Notes: generated by a model not told the origin, from the sequence alone. A DNA stretch of 64,000 nucleotides from Cricetomys ansorgei (GCA_026225945.1 JAMJFZ010004075.1:248001-312000), one strand, 5' to 3'. Shown: positions 47,271 through 59,927, numbered from the stretch's first letter. Translations and numbers: made by a program.

Positions 47271-48445
47271 TCTAAGATATAAGAGTGGTACACAGTTTTA
47301 TATTCCCATCCTATTTCCCAAAAATGAATGCGTCCTGCAGATACAAAGAGATAGATTTTACATTAACAATTTCTATTTAATTTTCAGTAAGTTACATCGT
47401 ATTAGTCTCCTAGAGGCCAAAGTATGCATACTATCCAAGTTGTGTTTGTAGAAAGCCTTCCAGTCAAATGAAGAGTGAGCGATGCAGGTGTCAGTTGATA
47501 GCTTTACTAAAATTCGAACATTTCCATGGAACTCCAAAACTGAATCCAGTCAAACCTGTTGTACATGAGGACTGATGTGGGTGTCAACCAGAATCCAGCT
47601 CCTGTGCATTTCTGAAACAACCAACCACAAGCAAAGTCTGGCAGGCTAAGGCTTCTGGAAGTCCCAGTATGCAGGTGTGGCTTGAGGGTTCCCAAGCCTA
47701 AGTCAGGCTTCTCTCCCGGAGGAAGATCCCCACAAAACATAGTGATGGAGAATCAGAGGAAGAATGCGCTTCAATGTCATTAACACAGACAAGATGTTAG
47801 CGTTCCAGGAGCTGCCTCTGGTAACGGCAGTCGCTCCAGGATCCTACAGGAGAAGATTAGGGCGGAAGAGTGTATGTGAGAGTCCTAGTTAGGCTGTCAT
47901 CTGCGCCATCTTGACCTCAGGTCTGGCGATGTGGGTCCCACTGCCACTGAGGGAGCTGTAAAGTCTTCCGGGAGCCATTTTGATTCCTGTTTAAGATGTT
48001 TGCCTACAAAGCTCCTTGCTCCTGGTATTTGCTCCTGGTAAGATGGAGGGAAAAAATGTAGAAATAAACAAACAAGGACAATCCAAAGGATCAAAATTGA
48101 GTTATTTGGGACAGAGAATGGGGCCTCCTTCAGAAGGCTCAAGGAGAGAGCAAAGGGCAGTATAAAAGGACCTGACCTTAAACCTGCACTCTCCAGACTT
48201 AAATTGTCATTTGGAGCCATTAAAACCAGGGCCATTTAAAAATGGTTTCTACGATCATTTCTGCCTTTTGGAGTGCTATCACCATCTCTGTTTTGTGAGG
48301 TCCTCAGACATTTTTGTGATGTCTGATGTGACGGTGAAATGATGGAAAAAGTGGCGGTGAACTTGATTTATTCTACTAGTATAAAAATGCACTTAAAGAA
48401 AAACAATATCCTCAGAACGTGAACGTGCCGCTCATTTTTAAAGTA

Positions 48446-48541
48446 CTTGTTTCTTGGCAGCACGGTTGGCTCCAATGCAGGACCCACACATGCTGGACCA
48501 GCACTCTTAGCGCTGAGCTACTCGCCATTCCCAGTGCTTCT
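48446..48541 (-). repeat. ID-like fragment, reverse orientation
   Basis: 'CAATGCAGGACCCACACATG' and 'CACTCTTAGCGCTGAGCTAC' match the complement of an ID head. Diverged. Confidence 0.45.
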
Positions 48542-48976
48542 TCATAAAAAGAACTTGTCTCAGGGTTGGAGATGTGCGCTAGTAACAGTGGCAAGCTACA
48601 CTAAAGACTATTAAGTTCAGTCAAAATTTGCAAGGGAGACGTGTATAATAAACAGCCTTAGCCAACAGTGAATTATCAAGATTCATTGAAATTGTCATTC
48701 TGTTCGCTAAGTTTGAAACTTACTTGGTTGTTTAAGACCACCGAGATTGGGTGGGAAAAAGTTTTCATCAGACACTCGAATTGCTATATTATTTGTCAAA
48801 ACCCCCTAAGGGGCACTTTTGTTTCCAAAATATCAAATATAAAGGTTTAATAATGTCAATGTAAAATTATATATTTGAATTCAAGATTAATACTTACAAA
48901 GCCCAGTTATAAGCACGGAGGCGTGCATTTTATATCTTTGTTTTTGGTCTTCATCGTTCCTACTATTTTTGTGCAC

Positions 48977-49312
48977 CATAGTGTTTGTGTATGCACACAT
49001 ACATGTGAGTGCACATACACATGTGTGTATATGTGCGTGGAGGTCAGAGGTCAATTTTGGTCATCCTTCTCAATTGTTCTCCACCTTATTATTTGAAACA
49101 CGGTCTTTCGCTGGTCCAGTAACTTATCAATTAGTTAAACAGGCTGCTGGCAAACCCCCAGGTTCTACTTATATCTGCCCTGCCCCTCCAGCTTTTGGGT
49201 TCCAGATGAGCCCCTTCATGCCACATGTTTAGATGGGTCCTCGGGTTCTGAACTTGGGTCCTCATGCTTTCGCAGCAAGCATTTTACTAACCTTGCTCAT
49301 CTCCAAGGCTCT
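48977..49312 (-). repeat. B4-type SINE, reverse orientation
   Basis: A CA/GT-rich tail side (48980-49040), 'GTGGAGGTCAGAGGTCAATT', a degraded B1-like middle and 'CTTGGGTCCTCATGCTTTCG' with a head-like 'TTGCTCATCTCCAAGGC' end. Confidence 0.78.
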
Positions 49313-50583
49313 CCTATTATTTTTTGTGCTGACAGCTGTACTAATATGAGTTGCTATGGAAATAAAATGAGCATCAAACATCACAGGAGTCCGCAGCCTC
49401 CTTTCCTGATGAAAGTGTAGAATCAGTGACTAACCAAAAGCTAGGGTCACCTCAGTTAGCCCTTGAAACTTAGCAGTCACAGAGGTCACAGCTGTGTGGA
49501 TTGACCAGACAGTTGACACAGCATCGTTGTTATATCAGGCAGATGTTGAGGACTCTCTGGGAAACTCTGTACTGGCAGTAGCACTAACCACTGTGCTTTT
49601 AATTTATATAATACCACTATTTTACAGAACCCACTTTCAGAACTGTTTCTTGATTCATTTGGGAATCTGTTCAGTTACATAAAATCATTCAATTCATGTG
49701 AAAATAAAAGAAAATTTTTCTGTTGGTAGTGGGCCTCTTTAGATTTTAATGTGAAATTGTCTGAATAAAAACCCATGAGGGCAGATAGTTAAACTTACTT
49801 TAAAAGCTATGGGGAGAAAGCAGATTTCTTTTCAAAGCATTTTACTGTTCATTTTCCTCTGATATCTCTGGTAGGAGGAAGAAAACAGGAACCAGAGGTC
49901 TGGACATGCTGGGCAGATTCCGATTAAACACAACTGGAATTCCCGGGTCCGGCCACACCAGTGATCTGTGTTTGGCATAAAGTAGGAGCTCATATTGACT
50001 CTGTGGCCCAAGGGCTTGCAACTCATCCCTTGCCAAGCCTCTTGCCCTCACTGCCTGTCCACTGGATCTTACAGCCACAGGTTGAAAGGGACCCAGGCAT
50101 CTGTCCTCATCCCGTTGCAGACTTTTCTATGTTCACGTCTCAGCTGACTCCTGACAGAGGGAGAGCCTGGCTCACCCATTTCCCACAGTAGTTAATAAGC
50201 TGGATCACACTCGCATTACACTGGCCTCTTCTGCAGATGTGGGCTGTGTAATAAAGGACAGGGGTGTTTAAAGGTGCCAGACGGCACGGCGTTATGCCTG
50301 CTTACTGAGCATGCTTCCACATGCCTGCTCTTCAGGGATGGAGTCTTGTTGAGGCATCCATACCTCAGCAGACTGGGCTCTGGAACCCAGCAAATGAGAA
50401 CTTTCCCTCCATCTCATTGGAGCTGTGTGCCTACTCCAAAGAATAAAGAAATAACTTCACACATAATTATATACTTGTCATTCCTCTTTCCAAAGTGGAA
50501 AGGTTTGTCAAGTGAGCTCTTCATGACACTAAGATTTAACAGAAATGTAGGGGAAGCTCTTTCCAGTCCCTTATTTATAATAT

Positions 50584-50646
50584 CTCTCCCCCTCCCTCCC
50601 TGCCTCCCTCTCTCCTTCCCTTCCTCCCTCTTCCCTCCCTCTCTCA
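50584..50646 (+). repeat. (CCCT)n-rich polypyrimidine tract
   Basis: A C/T run with only one purine: CTCTCCCCCTCCCTCCCTGC, then further CCTCCCT units. The open frame on the - strand across it is low complexity. Confidence 0.93.
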
Positions 50647-50745
50647 TTTTAAGAAATATTCAAATAGTTTCTACAATTCATTCACAAAGTTGTATCATTA
50701 CCATAATCAGTTTTAGAATGTTTGTATTACCCCTTCCCAAAGATT
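50645..50745 (-). repeat. Short antisense L1-like fragment
   Basis: 'CACAAAGTTGTATCATTACC' then 'ATAATCAGTTTTAGAATGTT' is a known antisense phrase of old L1 3' ends. Confidence 0.45.
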
Positions 50746-50796
50746 ATGGTGTTTAAATTAGCTGTTTTAGTTCTACTGAATTAAAAATACTTTTTG

Positions 50797-50965
50797 GATA
50801 CATACATTTGTTTTGTGTGTACAGGGGTAGAGTTTGGGGGTGCCACAGTAGCATGTGACGTCAAAAGACAACTTGCTAGAGTTAATTCTCTCCTCCCATC
50901 AGCCAGGCCCTGGGCCTGAACTCGGCTGTCAAGTGTCTGACTACTGAAGTCGCCTCACTGCCCCT
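50797..50965 (-). repeat. B3-like fragment, reverse orientation
   Basis: 'GTCAAAAGACAACTTGCTAG', 'TCTCTCCTCCCATCAGCCAG' and 'GGGCCTGAACTCGGCTGTCA' follow reverse B3 order. Confidence 0.65.
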
Positions 50966-51376
50966 CTGTTCACTTATAAAAATCATCCTTTTCTAATTGT
51001 CGACTCTTATCTCCGGGTTTTTGTTCCCCTTTCCTCCTTATGAGACTCTCTTTGGCTCCCAGACAGACACAGACGGCGAGGTAGAGGTGATGGACTGCAC
51101 GTGTGGTCCTAGCAAAAACCCTCCAAGGTGGCCTCGAACACTGCTTCAGTGGCACTCTGAAATGTTTACTCTCCAAGCTGAAGGTGGGGTCTCACCATTT
51201 GCTCCCTGAAGGGGAGTAAGGGATTTGCGTATGCTCCCGCACTGAGGATGAAGGCGCAGCTGGAAACTGCAGCCTCTGAGGACCAGATGGCCCCACTTCC
51301 TCCTCACTCCCAAAGCCTGGCTCCCTGTGAGCTTCACCTCCTCTCACCTTCCTGATTTTTGCATCTTTTTTTCTAG

Positions 51377-51428
51377 ACCACCACAAGCCTAAACACGACA
51401 ACAGCGTCCGTCCTCCAGTTCTCCATTG
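51377..51428 (+). CDS. Reln: Reln coding exon 7
   Basis: This 52-nt exon starts on a codon boundary, encodes 17 residues TTTSLNTTTASVLQFSI and leaves the first base of a glycine codon (phase 0 in, 1 out). It corresponds to about residues 252-268 of human reelin, within the CR-50 epitope region. An N-linked glycosylation sequon, Asn-Thr-Thr, is visible in LNTTT. VLQFSIG is a beta-strand motif seen at this place in reelin sub-repeats (compare the many 'QF' strands in the family). The acceptor is a strong T-rich tract ending CTAG (51361-51376), and the donor is GTAAGT (51429). Mouse, as I recall it, has Cys where this has Ser in TTTSLN, which would remove an unpaired cysteine. That should be checked by alignment. 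The next exon should begin by completing the glycine codon, and it was not found. Confidence 0.96.
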
Positions 51429-51644
51429 GTAAGTGTCTCTTAGCGCTCTTAGCACGTTAACTTAGAAATGCTTGTTGTCATCAGACTGCACAACTGTTCC
51501 AGATGCTTTAGAGTTGGGACAGATTAAGTCTTTGCAGCAAATAATTTAAAAAGTGAGATAAAATATTGTAAGATATTATACTTTGTTCTTACTCCTTGCC
51601 AATAGCGAATGGCATTTTAAAAAGTTCTACAGATAATCAGTAAC

Positions 51645-51845
51645 ACTTTAAAAACTTTTATTACATTCCATTTATTTACGGTATGTATGTGTGTGAAAAC
51701 ATGCACACGTGTGTGGTTCACAGCTTAAATTCGAAGGTCAGAGGGCAACTTGATGGAGTTGATTTTCTTTTTGCACCATGTGGATTTGGAGGATTTAATT
51801 CAATTTTCATAATTGGCAGCATCACCCTTTACCCTGAGCCCTGAA
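51645..51845 (-). repeat. B3-like SINE, reverse orientation
   Basis: A T-rich tail 'TTATTACATTCCATTTATTT', 'GGTCAGAGGGCAACTTGATG' and 'GCACCATGTGGATTTGG' are reverse B3 phrases, and it ends near CCCTGAGCCC. Confidence 0.65.
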
Positions 51846-52223
51846 ATATTTTTATAAATTATCTACCTATGGGTTTTGAAAGCATTGGTTATTCTTTTGT
51901 GGCACATATACCTTATTTGTTATGTTTTCTCAGATTAAGATAGAAATGTGTTCCATTTTCTGAGCTCTGACTGGTAGTAGAAGAGATAATTATTAGTGAC
52001 TGAAAGAAACGAATTAAGATTTTATGTTTGACATAAAGAATCTGTGTTTAGTTTTGATATAGCTAATGAAAAAATTACTGTATCTGAAAATATTTCTTCT
52101 AAGGACTTCTATATGAAAAGTAAAAGTTCCTATCCAAAATAGTAACAATATGCCTTTTAATGAAATTGTAGCAAGTTTGCTATCTATTCTATTCTTCTTT
52201 AAATTTTTGTAAATATATGTGCA

Positions 52224-52227
<4 letters not shown>

Positions 52228-52258
<31 letters not shown>

Positions 52259-52298
52259 ATATGTGTGCATATAGGTGTGTGTGTGTGTGTGTGTGTGT
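52228..52298 (+). repeat. Two (TG)n tracts with an ATGTATATG spacer
   Basis: TG runs at about 52228-52254 and 52274-52298 separated by TATGTATATGTGTGCATATA. The 112-residue open frame on the - strand here is built partly from the microsatellite. Confidence 0.95.
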
Positions 52299-55202
52299 AT
52301 CAATAAACAATTGTACACGTTCCAAAAAGAACATTCTAGAGGAAGAAACCATCTGTCTTCTAAATGAGACCTAGTTTATCTGTGTCCTGCTGTAGAGGTT
52401 ACTGACATGTGGTAGCCATACCCTAGCCAGTACCTGCCAGCTTCCACCATCTGTCCTCTCCATCTTCGGAGATCAGCCATTGGTAGAAGCGCTCACCAGC
52501 ACCCGTCCCACGGCACGTGTCAGTGTCTGTAGCTGGGAGCCATTTATGGCTGGCTATACCCAAGTGTGATTTCATCAGCAAACTACATGAAAGCTTGTGT
52601 AGGTGTGCGAAACTGCCAGATTATTGTGTGAATTACTTCTCACTTAACAGTACAGCCCATAGCATTTTATAGACAAATCAGAAGTATATGTTTATATTAA
52701 AAAGTTAGCAAAAATGAGAAAGGGTGAATTTTTAAGTGGCTTTCTCTATGTTAGCTGACCCATCATAACTTTCAAAATAAGGATGAAATGTAGTTTGTTT
52801 TGTGGTTGTAGTCTGACAAGTACAAATTTTGAAAAACTATACCCTGACAGGTACCTTCATGGATCTTTACCAGAATTAATGTCAACATAAAGAGAAATAA
52901 TGGTTTCTAACTTATCTGCGTTGGTAGTATTCTTTTGGTTAAAAGTAAATATTAATTCCAAAAATTATATTTAGGCAACGAAGGACCACAAAATCCATAA
53001 TTCCACTAGATTTTTTGCTTTGTACTAGGGAGAGGAGATCTAGCCTCAATTAAAGTATTCTTTATTGTAAGAAAAGAAGTCTATTTTTGGAATAACTTAC
53101 CTAGCATAGATTCTCTATTTCCTTATGTTTTCAGTCAGACCAATTGCAGTATCAGTTCAGTAGAACTGAAAGAAAAAAGCAAACACGGAGAGTCAGGGCA
53201 TTAGCCAGAGAACGGAAGGTTTAGTATATGATGTTCGGAACATAAAGTAACTCCCAGGCCAAGGGTTAGACCTAGTATCTGACTTAGCTCAAACTTTTAT
53301 TTTCCTGCATGTTTACAGACTGGCTAGTATAATTCAGAGCATGGGTTTTAATCCTGGCTCCTACATTAAATGACGGAAAGATTAACAGAGCTAAGGAGAA
53401 ATGGGTCAGAGGAGGAAGAGAGAGATAGAGACTCAAATTAGAGAAATTATAGTGTGTTGCTTAGAAACTTCATTGGGAAATGTATTTATTACATTTTGAG
53501 ACTAGACATTTTTGATTGTAAAAAAGGGTTAAAACAATGTAATAAACCATTATCTACATTGTGTATGATGTTTTGTGGTAAACATAAACATTATAGTTGG
53601 AATAATTTTCTGAAATGACTTTATGTATCTCATGATCATCCATTATCTGGATATTTATGAGGTGGAGAGTAGTGGTCCCATTCTGTTGAGATGGGTGACA
53701 TCAGGGACACATCCTAAGCATGTTGGAAATGTGTAGACTCGTTTTAAAGTTCACGTCCATAGTAATGAAATATCAAAACAGCAATTGCAGTTTAATAACT
53801 ACTTCATCTATACCTGGTTCAAAAGTTAATGCAGAATCAATTTTGTGTTGGGAGCCCAACATTTGTATTTCTTTATATATCTTGAAATTCTCCAAATCCA
53901 TACTATTGATGTCATTATAGTCAGTCAGCTTAAGTGTCTCTCCTTGGGACGTCACGTAGCACGTTCAGTGTTCATCGTGAAAAATCATTGAGATGAGACA
54001 TAGGTAATTTCTAAGGAATTTCATCATTATTTATGAGCTCAATGATGAATTATATTAATAATTGGCAATATTTTATATTGCCTTTGTAAACATTTTCAGT
54101 TATGTTATAAATGAAATTCAAAGGAGTCCCAAGTACCTCAGGGATCTATATTCAGAGACTGCTTATATTACTAAAGCATGTCTTTCAGTTCCTTCAGATG
54201 TGTATAATGTGGATAAATATTACCTGCATGCTTAAAATGATATATGTGTATTATTCATGTGTCTGCATGCAAATAAATAAATACATGTCCATAAATAAGT
54301 AGATGGGCACTTTTAAGTAGATTTTTAACACTGAGAGCATTCTGAAAGCCCAGTTTTGAAAGCTAAATTTTAACAGGTTATCAATAGCTAAGCCATTTTT
54401 AAACTGTCCTGAAATATTTTAAGAACTTTCCGTTTTTCCATTCCAATGAAAGATCTTGTTTCCATTTCTGTGCGAGGCATCGATTCGCTGCCTCCACACC
54501 TGAGTCGTAGACACAGCTTGTGGAATTTATGGCTGTAGCCTTAGGGGCATCTATCTGCTTCCCTTAGATTTCCTCTGGGATGAGAAGAGAAATTTGAGCC
54601 TATGCCCCTTGCAAACCATTATCTTACAGATTTTTTTAAACCGTTTTCCTAGACAGAATTCTGCTTCCAAGGGAAATACTGGTGGTTCTTTGTATCTGTC
54701 ATTCATTTAACAGACTTATTGAATATTTGCTCCTCGTTGTCTTGAGCTAACTTTAGCTATAAGTAAAAGGAAAAATGAGAAAACAGTATTTTCATAGTGG
54801 TAGTAGAATGTACTTGATGCATCTGCAGCAAGAACACTCTAGACAATGCTAAATTGTTTCAGGAGTGGGTGTACAGGTCTCGGGGTGTCAGTGCCTCGTC
54901 GGTCCTGACGGGTGGTATAATTCAGAGGAAGGTTGTGGTAACTTCCTAACTAAAAAATCCTGAGAGCCAATGACCAGAGTCTCCCAACAGGTCAGAAGGC
55001 TTTTCAGAATAGGCAGTGGATTGAACACAAGCAAAGAAAGGAACAAGCAAGCCCTCCTAAGCCAGGACTAGAGTGGGCAGGTATGAGAATGTCAGATAAA
55101 ACTGGGTGTATCTAAAGAGCTAGTTTGTATGGGCTACAGAATTTAATAATTAATAGAGGGCCGTGTGGGCATTTTTAGTCAATTATTTAGTCAAATATTT
55201 AA

Positions 55203-55336
55203 ATGGCATAATCCCAGCACTTGGGAGGCTAAAGCATGCGGATTGAGAGTTCAGGGCAGTCTGGTACATAGCAAATTCAAGGCCAACCTGTGTGCCACAT
55301 AGTCAGACCCTGTCTCAATAAAAACATTTTTTTTTA
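55203..55336 (+). repeat. B1-like SINE
   Basis: 'ATGGCATAATCCCAGCACTT', 'GGGAGGCTAAAGCATGCGGA' and 'CACATAGTCAGACCCTGTCT' with an A/T tail. Confidence 0.82.
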
Positions 55337-55399
55337 GAAATGGCATAGTTTTAATAGAGGTCTACAAAAGGGCCTCATAAACAATAAGGAAATATGATT

Positions 55400-55784
55400 G
55401 TTCAGGTTAGCTTCAACTGTCAACTTGACACAGCCCAGAGTTACCTGAGGGAGTCTCAATAGGGAGATTGCCCAAATAACACTTGCCTGTGGTGTGTCTG
55501 TGGGACGTTTTCTCCATTGCTGGTTCATGTAGAAAGCTCCCAGCACCGTGGGGAGCCCCGTCCCTTGGCAGGGGGACCTGAGAAGGTAAGATAGCTAGGT
55601 GAGCAGAACCCAGAGAGCAGATGATTCAGTGAGCAGCTTCTCTGTGGCTTCTGCCTCAGTTCCTGCCTGACTTCCCTCCATGCCGCATTGTGACCCAGAA
55701 GTGTACCCAAGCCGAGTGAACCCTTTCCTACACACATGACTTCTGACCATGGTATTTATCACAGCAGACGTTAAACTAGGACAA
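55400..55784 (+). mobile_element. MaLR (ORR1-like) solo LTR
   Basis: In order: 'CAACTGTCAACTTGACACAG', 'CTGTGGTGTGTCTGTGGGAC', 'CCTTGGCAGGGGGACCTGAG', 'CTTCTGCCTCAGTTCCTGCC', a degraded polyadenylation region 'GTGAACCCTTTCCTACACAC' and 'GGTATTTATCACAGCAGACG'. This is the sense counterpart of the element at 30225-30595. No internal sequence adjoins it. Confidence 0.65.
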
Positions 55785-55972
55785 TAATGAAGTGAGTTCT
55801 TTTAAAGATTTCTTTTTACAATTGGGTTAAGACTGGCCTTACCATTTTCTTGATAGACACTCAGATTGAGCCACTCAATAAGAGTGTGCTTATCCCCTTT
55901 TACCAGCTCTTTCTTTAGATGAATAGGAATCAACTGCCAAATGAGGATTGAAGGTAAACAGCACAAATAGCG

Positions 55973-56318
55973 TGGGCTAGGGAGATAGTTGGCTCGGTGG
56001 ATGAAGCACTTGCCATGTAAGTGTAAAGACCAGACGCATATTTAAAACCTGGACCGGCATGGTCGCTACTCAAATCCCAGCACTGAGAAGACAGAGAAAA
56101 GGGATTCCTAGGGCTAGCTAGCTGCCTAGGTTAGCAGGAAGTGGCACACTCCAGGGTCAGTATGAGACCCTTCCTTCATAAATATGGTAGAAAGCAAACA
56201 CAGAAGACTTGGCATCAACTTCAAGCCTCTACATATGTACACACATGTATGTACGCACGCATGGGTGCATGCACATGCCAGAAAACAAAAGCAAGCAAAG
56301 AAAACAAAGACAAAACAG
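55973..56318 (+). repeat. B4 SINE
   Basis: Head 'GGCTAGGGAGATAGTTGGCT', a B1-like middle 'GACCGGCATGGTCGCTACTC' and 'AATCCCAGCACTGAGAAGAC', a CATGCACA-type region and an A-rich tail (AAAACAAAAGCAAGC…). Confidence 0.82.
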
Positions 56319-59300
56319 TTGGTATGACTTGGGCAAATCCGTCTTATGGCATTCTTAGCTCCAAAGCCACAAACAGATTACTACCAGGGTGACAAGAACC
56401 ATTTCAGGGACATCTAGATAAATTAGTGTGATGCAGACTTCTCATGACAAAAAGGGGTTTCAGAGCACTAATCTGAGCGTGTGCGTCAGTGGAGATGATC
56501 CAGAAGGAAACTAAGGATCACTGACGAGCTTTGCTTCTTCTGACAGAAACAGGCAGAAACTTGTGTGCTCAACGGAATGGAGTTATTGAACTCATTTGGA
56601 ATCTATTGTTTGTTCATAATTCATAAACATTAATTACCTTTCAAATTTGGCTTAGTTTACAGATATCTTAGGCTTCTGCTTTTCGTTTTTTGGTATTGTG
56701 TGTCTGAAGGTTCCTGTGTTTTTATATTGGGGTGTGTGTGTGTGTGTATTTTATATTGGGGGTTGTTTCTATGTGGTTTTTATAGTGGAGGGAGTGAGTC
56801 TCTTCTGTGTTTTTATATTGCTTTTTTGTTTGTTTTAACAATGTCAAAGCAGTGGGACATCATTAGATCAATCATGCTTTATATTTAGATGTTAACATGT
56901 GGAAGAAGTCTTGAGCCAGAATTGCTTTTTTTCTGTACCATTCATGCCAAAGGGTCTTCGAGATAAACTAGAGCTTCCTGCTTTGTGTGAACGTACTTTG
57001 AAAATTAATCACTGGAGTAATCCAAAGTTTGAGGTGCTCTTAGCTGAACTGGAAATTCATAAAAAAGAAATGTGACTTCATTTTTTATTAAATAAGAAAT
57101 AAGATGCTACTTGTATGAGAGATTATACTTTGTGTGGCATAGAGAAGCTGTTCATTTTTCCTTTGAGCCCAATTCATAAACATCTTAATTACTCAGAACT
57201 TGATTCAGTAGATAAATTTTCTCAGGTCTCTTAGAGCAGGTAATTGATAGGGAAGAGAAATTGAGCCTTCCATACTTCCATGTGAATTACTGCTCATTTC
57301 CTCCATGAACGTACTGAAATTACATACTGTATTTCAAATTAGAGTCTTGTGCTTTGCAAGAATATCTCTTGTTGCTAAGTAAAACCTGGGAGAAGTTGTT
57401 ATCAAACAGCAAAACTGCATCTGAAACATGAAATCTGTGTCATGCCAATAGAATCTCTAGCGACCTGAACTCAAAACAAATATAAATAAAAAGTGGAATT
57501 TTAGAAAGTCTTAATGGCAAAATTAATTCAATGTTTATGCTTTATGAAGTTTGATACATGTTTTGCTTAATTATAAAATTCTTGGGTATGAAATATATTA
57601 AAATTACATTTAAGACTTGATTTTCATGTCTCTAAGGCTCTATGTTAACACACACAAACATAAATATGCATAGAGAATACTTCTACACTATCTGAATTTA
57701 ATAAATAACTGTGTGAAACTGATTCTGACCCAGTGTCCTGCCTTTTTTTAATCACAGGAGTGGCCTATGCCTCTGGAGGGCATGTACATCTTAAAAGATG
57801 AATTTAAGTTAAAAAATATGCATAATTAATTTAAAAATATGTACTTTGAATTATTTTCATGCCAAAGAATTAAGTACTACTATAAAACAGATTATCTTAT
57901 CAGTTTAAATACTACAGTAAAATTACACTAAGCATAAGTTTCTGGGAAATTTTTGAGATTAATTTTTAATTACTAGACCTAGTAACTAAATAAAAGATGA
58001 AGTTCATATAAATTAAAATGCGCTGTTAGAAAGTAAAGATTATGTCCTTTCTCTTGAAATATTCACTTCATTACTTACCCAATGATCCTTACATAACAGA
58101 TAGCAGCAATTCCTTCATAACTACATTCTGCTAATGTATATCGGGGTCTTTCCTCATAAAGGGAGTCCATACATGGGGTAAAATGAGAAGATGGCCATTA
58201 GTGTAGACAGAGTATTCTCTCCAGTACCACTGCTCTGAAAGCTCATTCTGCTGCCCCAGCCTGATGTCTCCGGACCTTCCGGGCCTCAGACTTTCCTTTG
58301 TGATGTCTACTTCACTCTGCTTTCGTTTACACACTGGCCATTTCTGCATATCTGCTCTGACCCTTTGTTCAGATAATCATGAAGAACTGGGTAGTGTACA
58401 ACTCTTTTGGTGGGGCAGATCACAGCTAGCGCTAGAAATGTGTGAGCTGGACTGAGTTTAATTCATGGCTGGGGAGAGTAACGTAGCAAGGTTCTACATT
58501 TGTGCTCAGTATCACATCCATTCCTGACATCTGTGGCAATCGAGTAGGCTGATCTTAATTAAGATCTTAATATGAACCAAGATCTTCCAGTTCCTTGTTG
58601 ATTATCCAAGGGCACTGAAGGACCCTTCTATGGCAGAGAGAGAACCTCTTTGGGAAATTTGCTATAACATGTACTGTACCTGTAATCAGTTGGAAAAAAA
58701 CAAAACCTGTGATATGCCCCAGATGTTAAGAACATATTTGTCAAAAGATCACATCTACCCCCTAAATATGTATAGTAATGTCAACAAAAAAAATAAAACT
58801 TTTAAAAACTTTGATTACCAAATAGTTTGGGCAAGGAGAGTTTCTTATGAAAAGGAAGCAAGTTGGACAGTATACAGCAATGCTGATTAAGGGGTTCAGA
58901 GCAGAAGAGTAAAAATGCATCCTAACAAAACATCCATGAGAGGGCAGGGCTTCATCTGTTGGGAGACTGACAGGAGCAAGCCTGGTTCCATCTCTCAGCG
59001 TCTGCATCACAGGGCAGGCCGTGTTGTTACCTTGCTGTTGTTACCTGTTGTGTGTTGCAGGCCGTTCTGAGAGATGTGACCAAGGCAGAGCCAAACAAGG
59101 TTGGCAGCGTAAGGAAAGGCACATACTTGATACTGCCCGAAGAAGGGATTGGTCCTTCTAGGATAAAAACACATACAAGGTCAGGCCCATGAGCACTGGG
59201 GTGTTGCTTATGTCGGTCCAGGAAAAGCAGGTGTGCCTGGCAGGAAATCTTGGCAAACCTGACACATTTTACATTTCTTGTTCATGAGTTTTCCCAAACA

Positions 59301-59905
59301 CAGTCTCTTAAAAAAGCTCACTTCTGTGGGAATAGAGGAGGGCTAGAAATGTTGTGTGTACAAATTGCTAGAGAATCACTGTGTCTCTTTCATGATGGGT
59401 GTGGCAGGGACAATGAAGAAATACAAATATTTGGGAGATGAGGGTGTAGGGATCGGACTGAAGGGAGAAGCACAAAGGGAGGACAGCTGTTCGTCTGTAT
59501 CCTGTGGTCACTGTCCATCTGCTGTAAGCTGGAAGAGGTCCCCTAATGAGGTGTGGGCATTTCAGCCAGGAAAGTGACTAAGGAACAAGATATGAGTGCA
59601 GTAAATCAAACACTGTCACATTTCTGTGCAGAGACGTCTACGCATCCAGTAGCCTCTTCACTGACGAATTCATCCCCAAGCAGGAATCATTGCTCTGAAG
59701 TACTCACATTTTAGAAAGAAACAAATATAAAATAGAAAACACTTGCATTTAAAGCATAGTGTTTCTACATTTGGGGACTTAAGGGAAGCATGATTTTAAT
59801 ACCTACGGAATATTTTTTTGAGGTGTTACTAATTTGACTATTCTACTTTGATTTCTCCGAATCCTTACTATCAGTTTGAGTAAATACTTAAAATGGAATG
59901 TTCTT

Positions 59906-59927
59906 GTATATACTAATTAGTATATAC
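59906..59927. repeat. 22-bp perfect palindrome
   Basis: The core TATATACTAATTAGTATATA (59907-59926) is its own reverse complement, and one more G/C pair extends it on each side. Confidence 0.95.

Larger units (their letters stand above)
45528..51376 (+). other. Reln: Reln intron 6
   Basis: A 5,849-bp intron, GTGAGT donor and CATCTTTTTTTCTAG acceptor. It holds a B1-like fragment (47168-47270), an ID-like fragment (48446-48541), a reverse B4 (48977-49312), a C/T tract (50584-50646), a short antisense L1 piece (50645-50745) and a reverse B3-like fragment (50797-50965). The stretch 45540-47160 is AT-rich with no nameable repeat. The stretch 47440-48240 looks retroposon-like but I could not assign it. 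Confidence 0.93.

Noticed and set aside
50274..50756. 160-codon open frame with Pro/Ser/Leu-rich centre
   Set aside because: It crosses the CCCT tract and an antisense L1 scrap, so it is low complexity.
52014..52352. 112-codon open frame on the - strand
   Set aside because: It consists partly of His-Thr repeats from the TG microsatellite.
57744..57790. CTTTTTTTAATCACAG acceptor-like site followed by open sequence
   Set aside because: Considered as the next reelin exon, but the residues do not match and no donor in the right phase follows.
59041..59110. GTGTGTTGCAG acceptor-like site
   Set aside because: The following residues do not match the expected next reelin exon in any frame.
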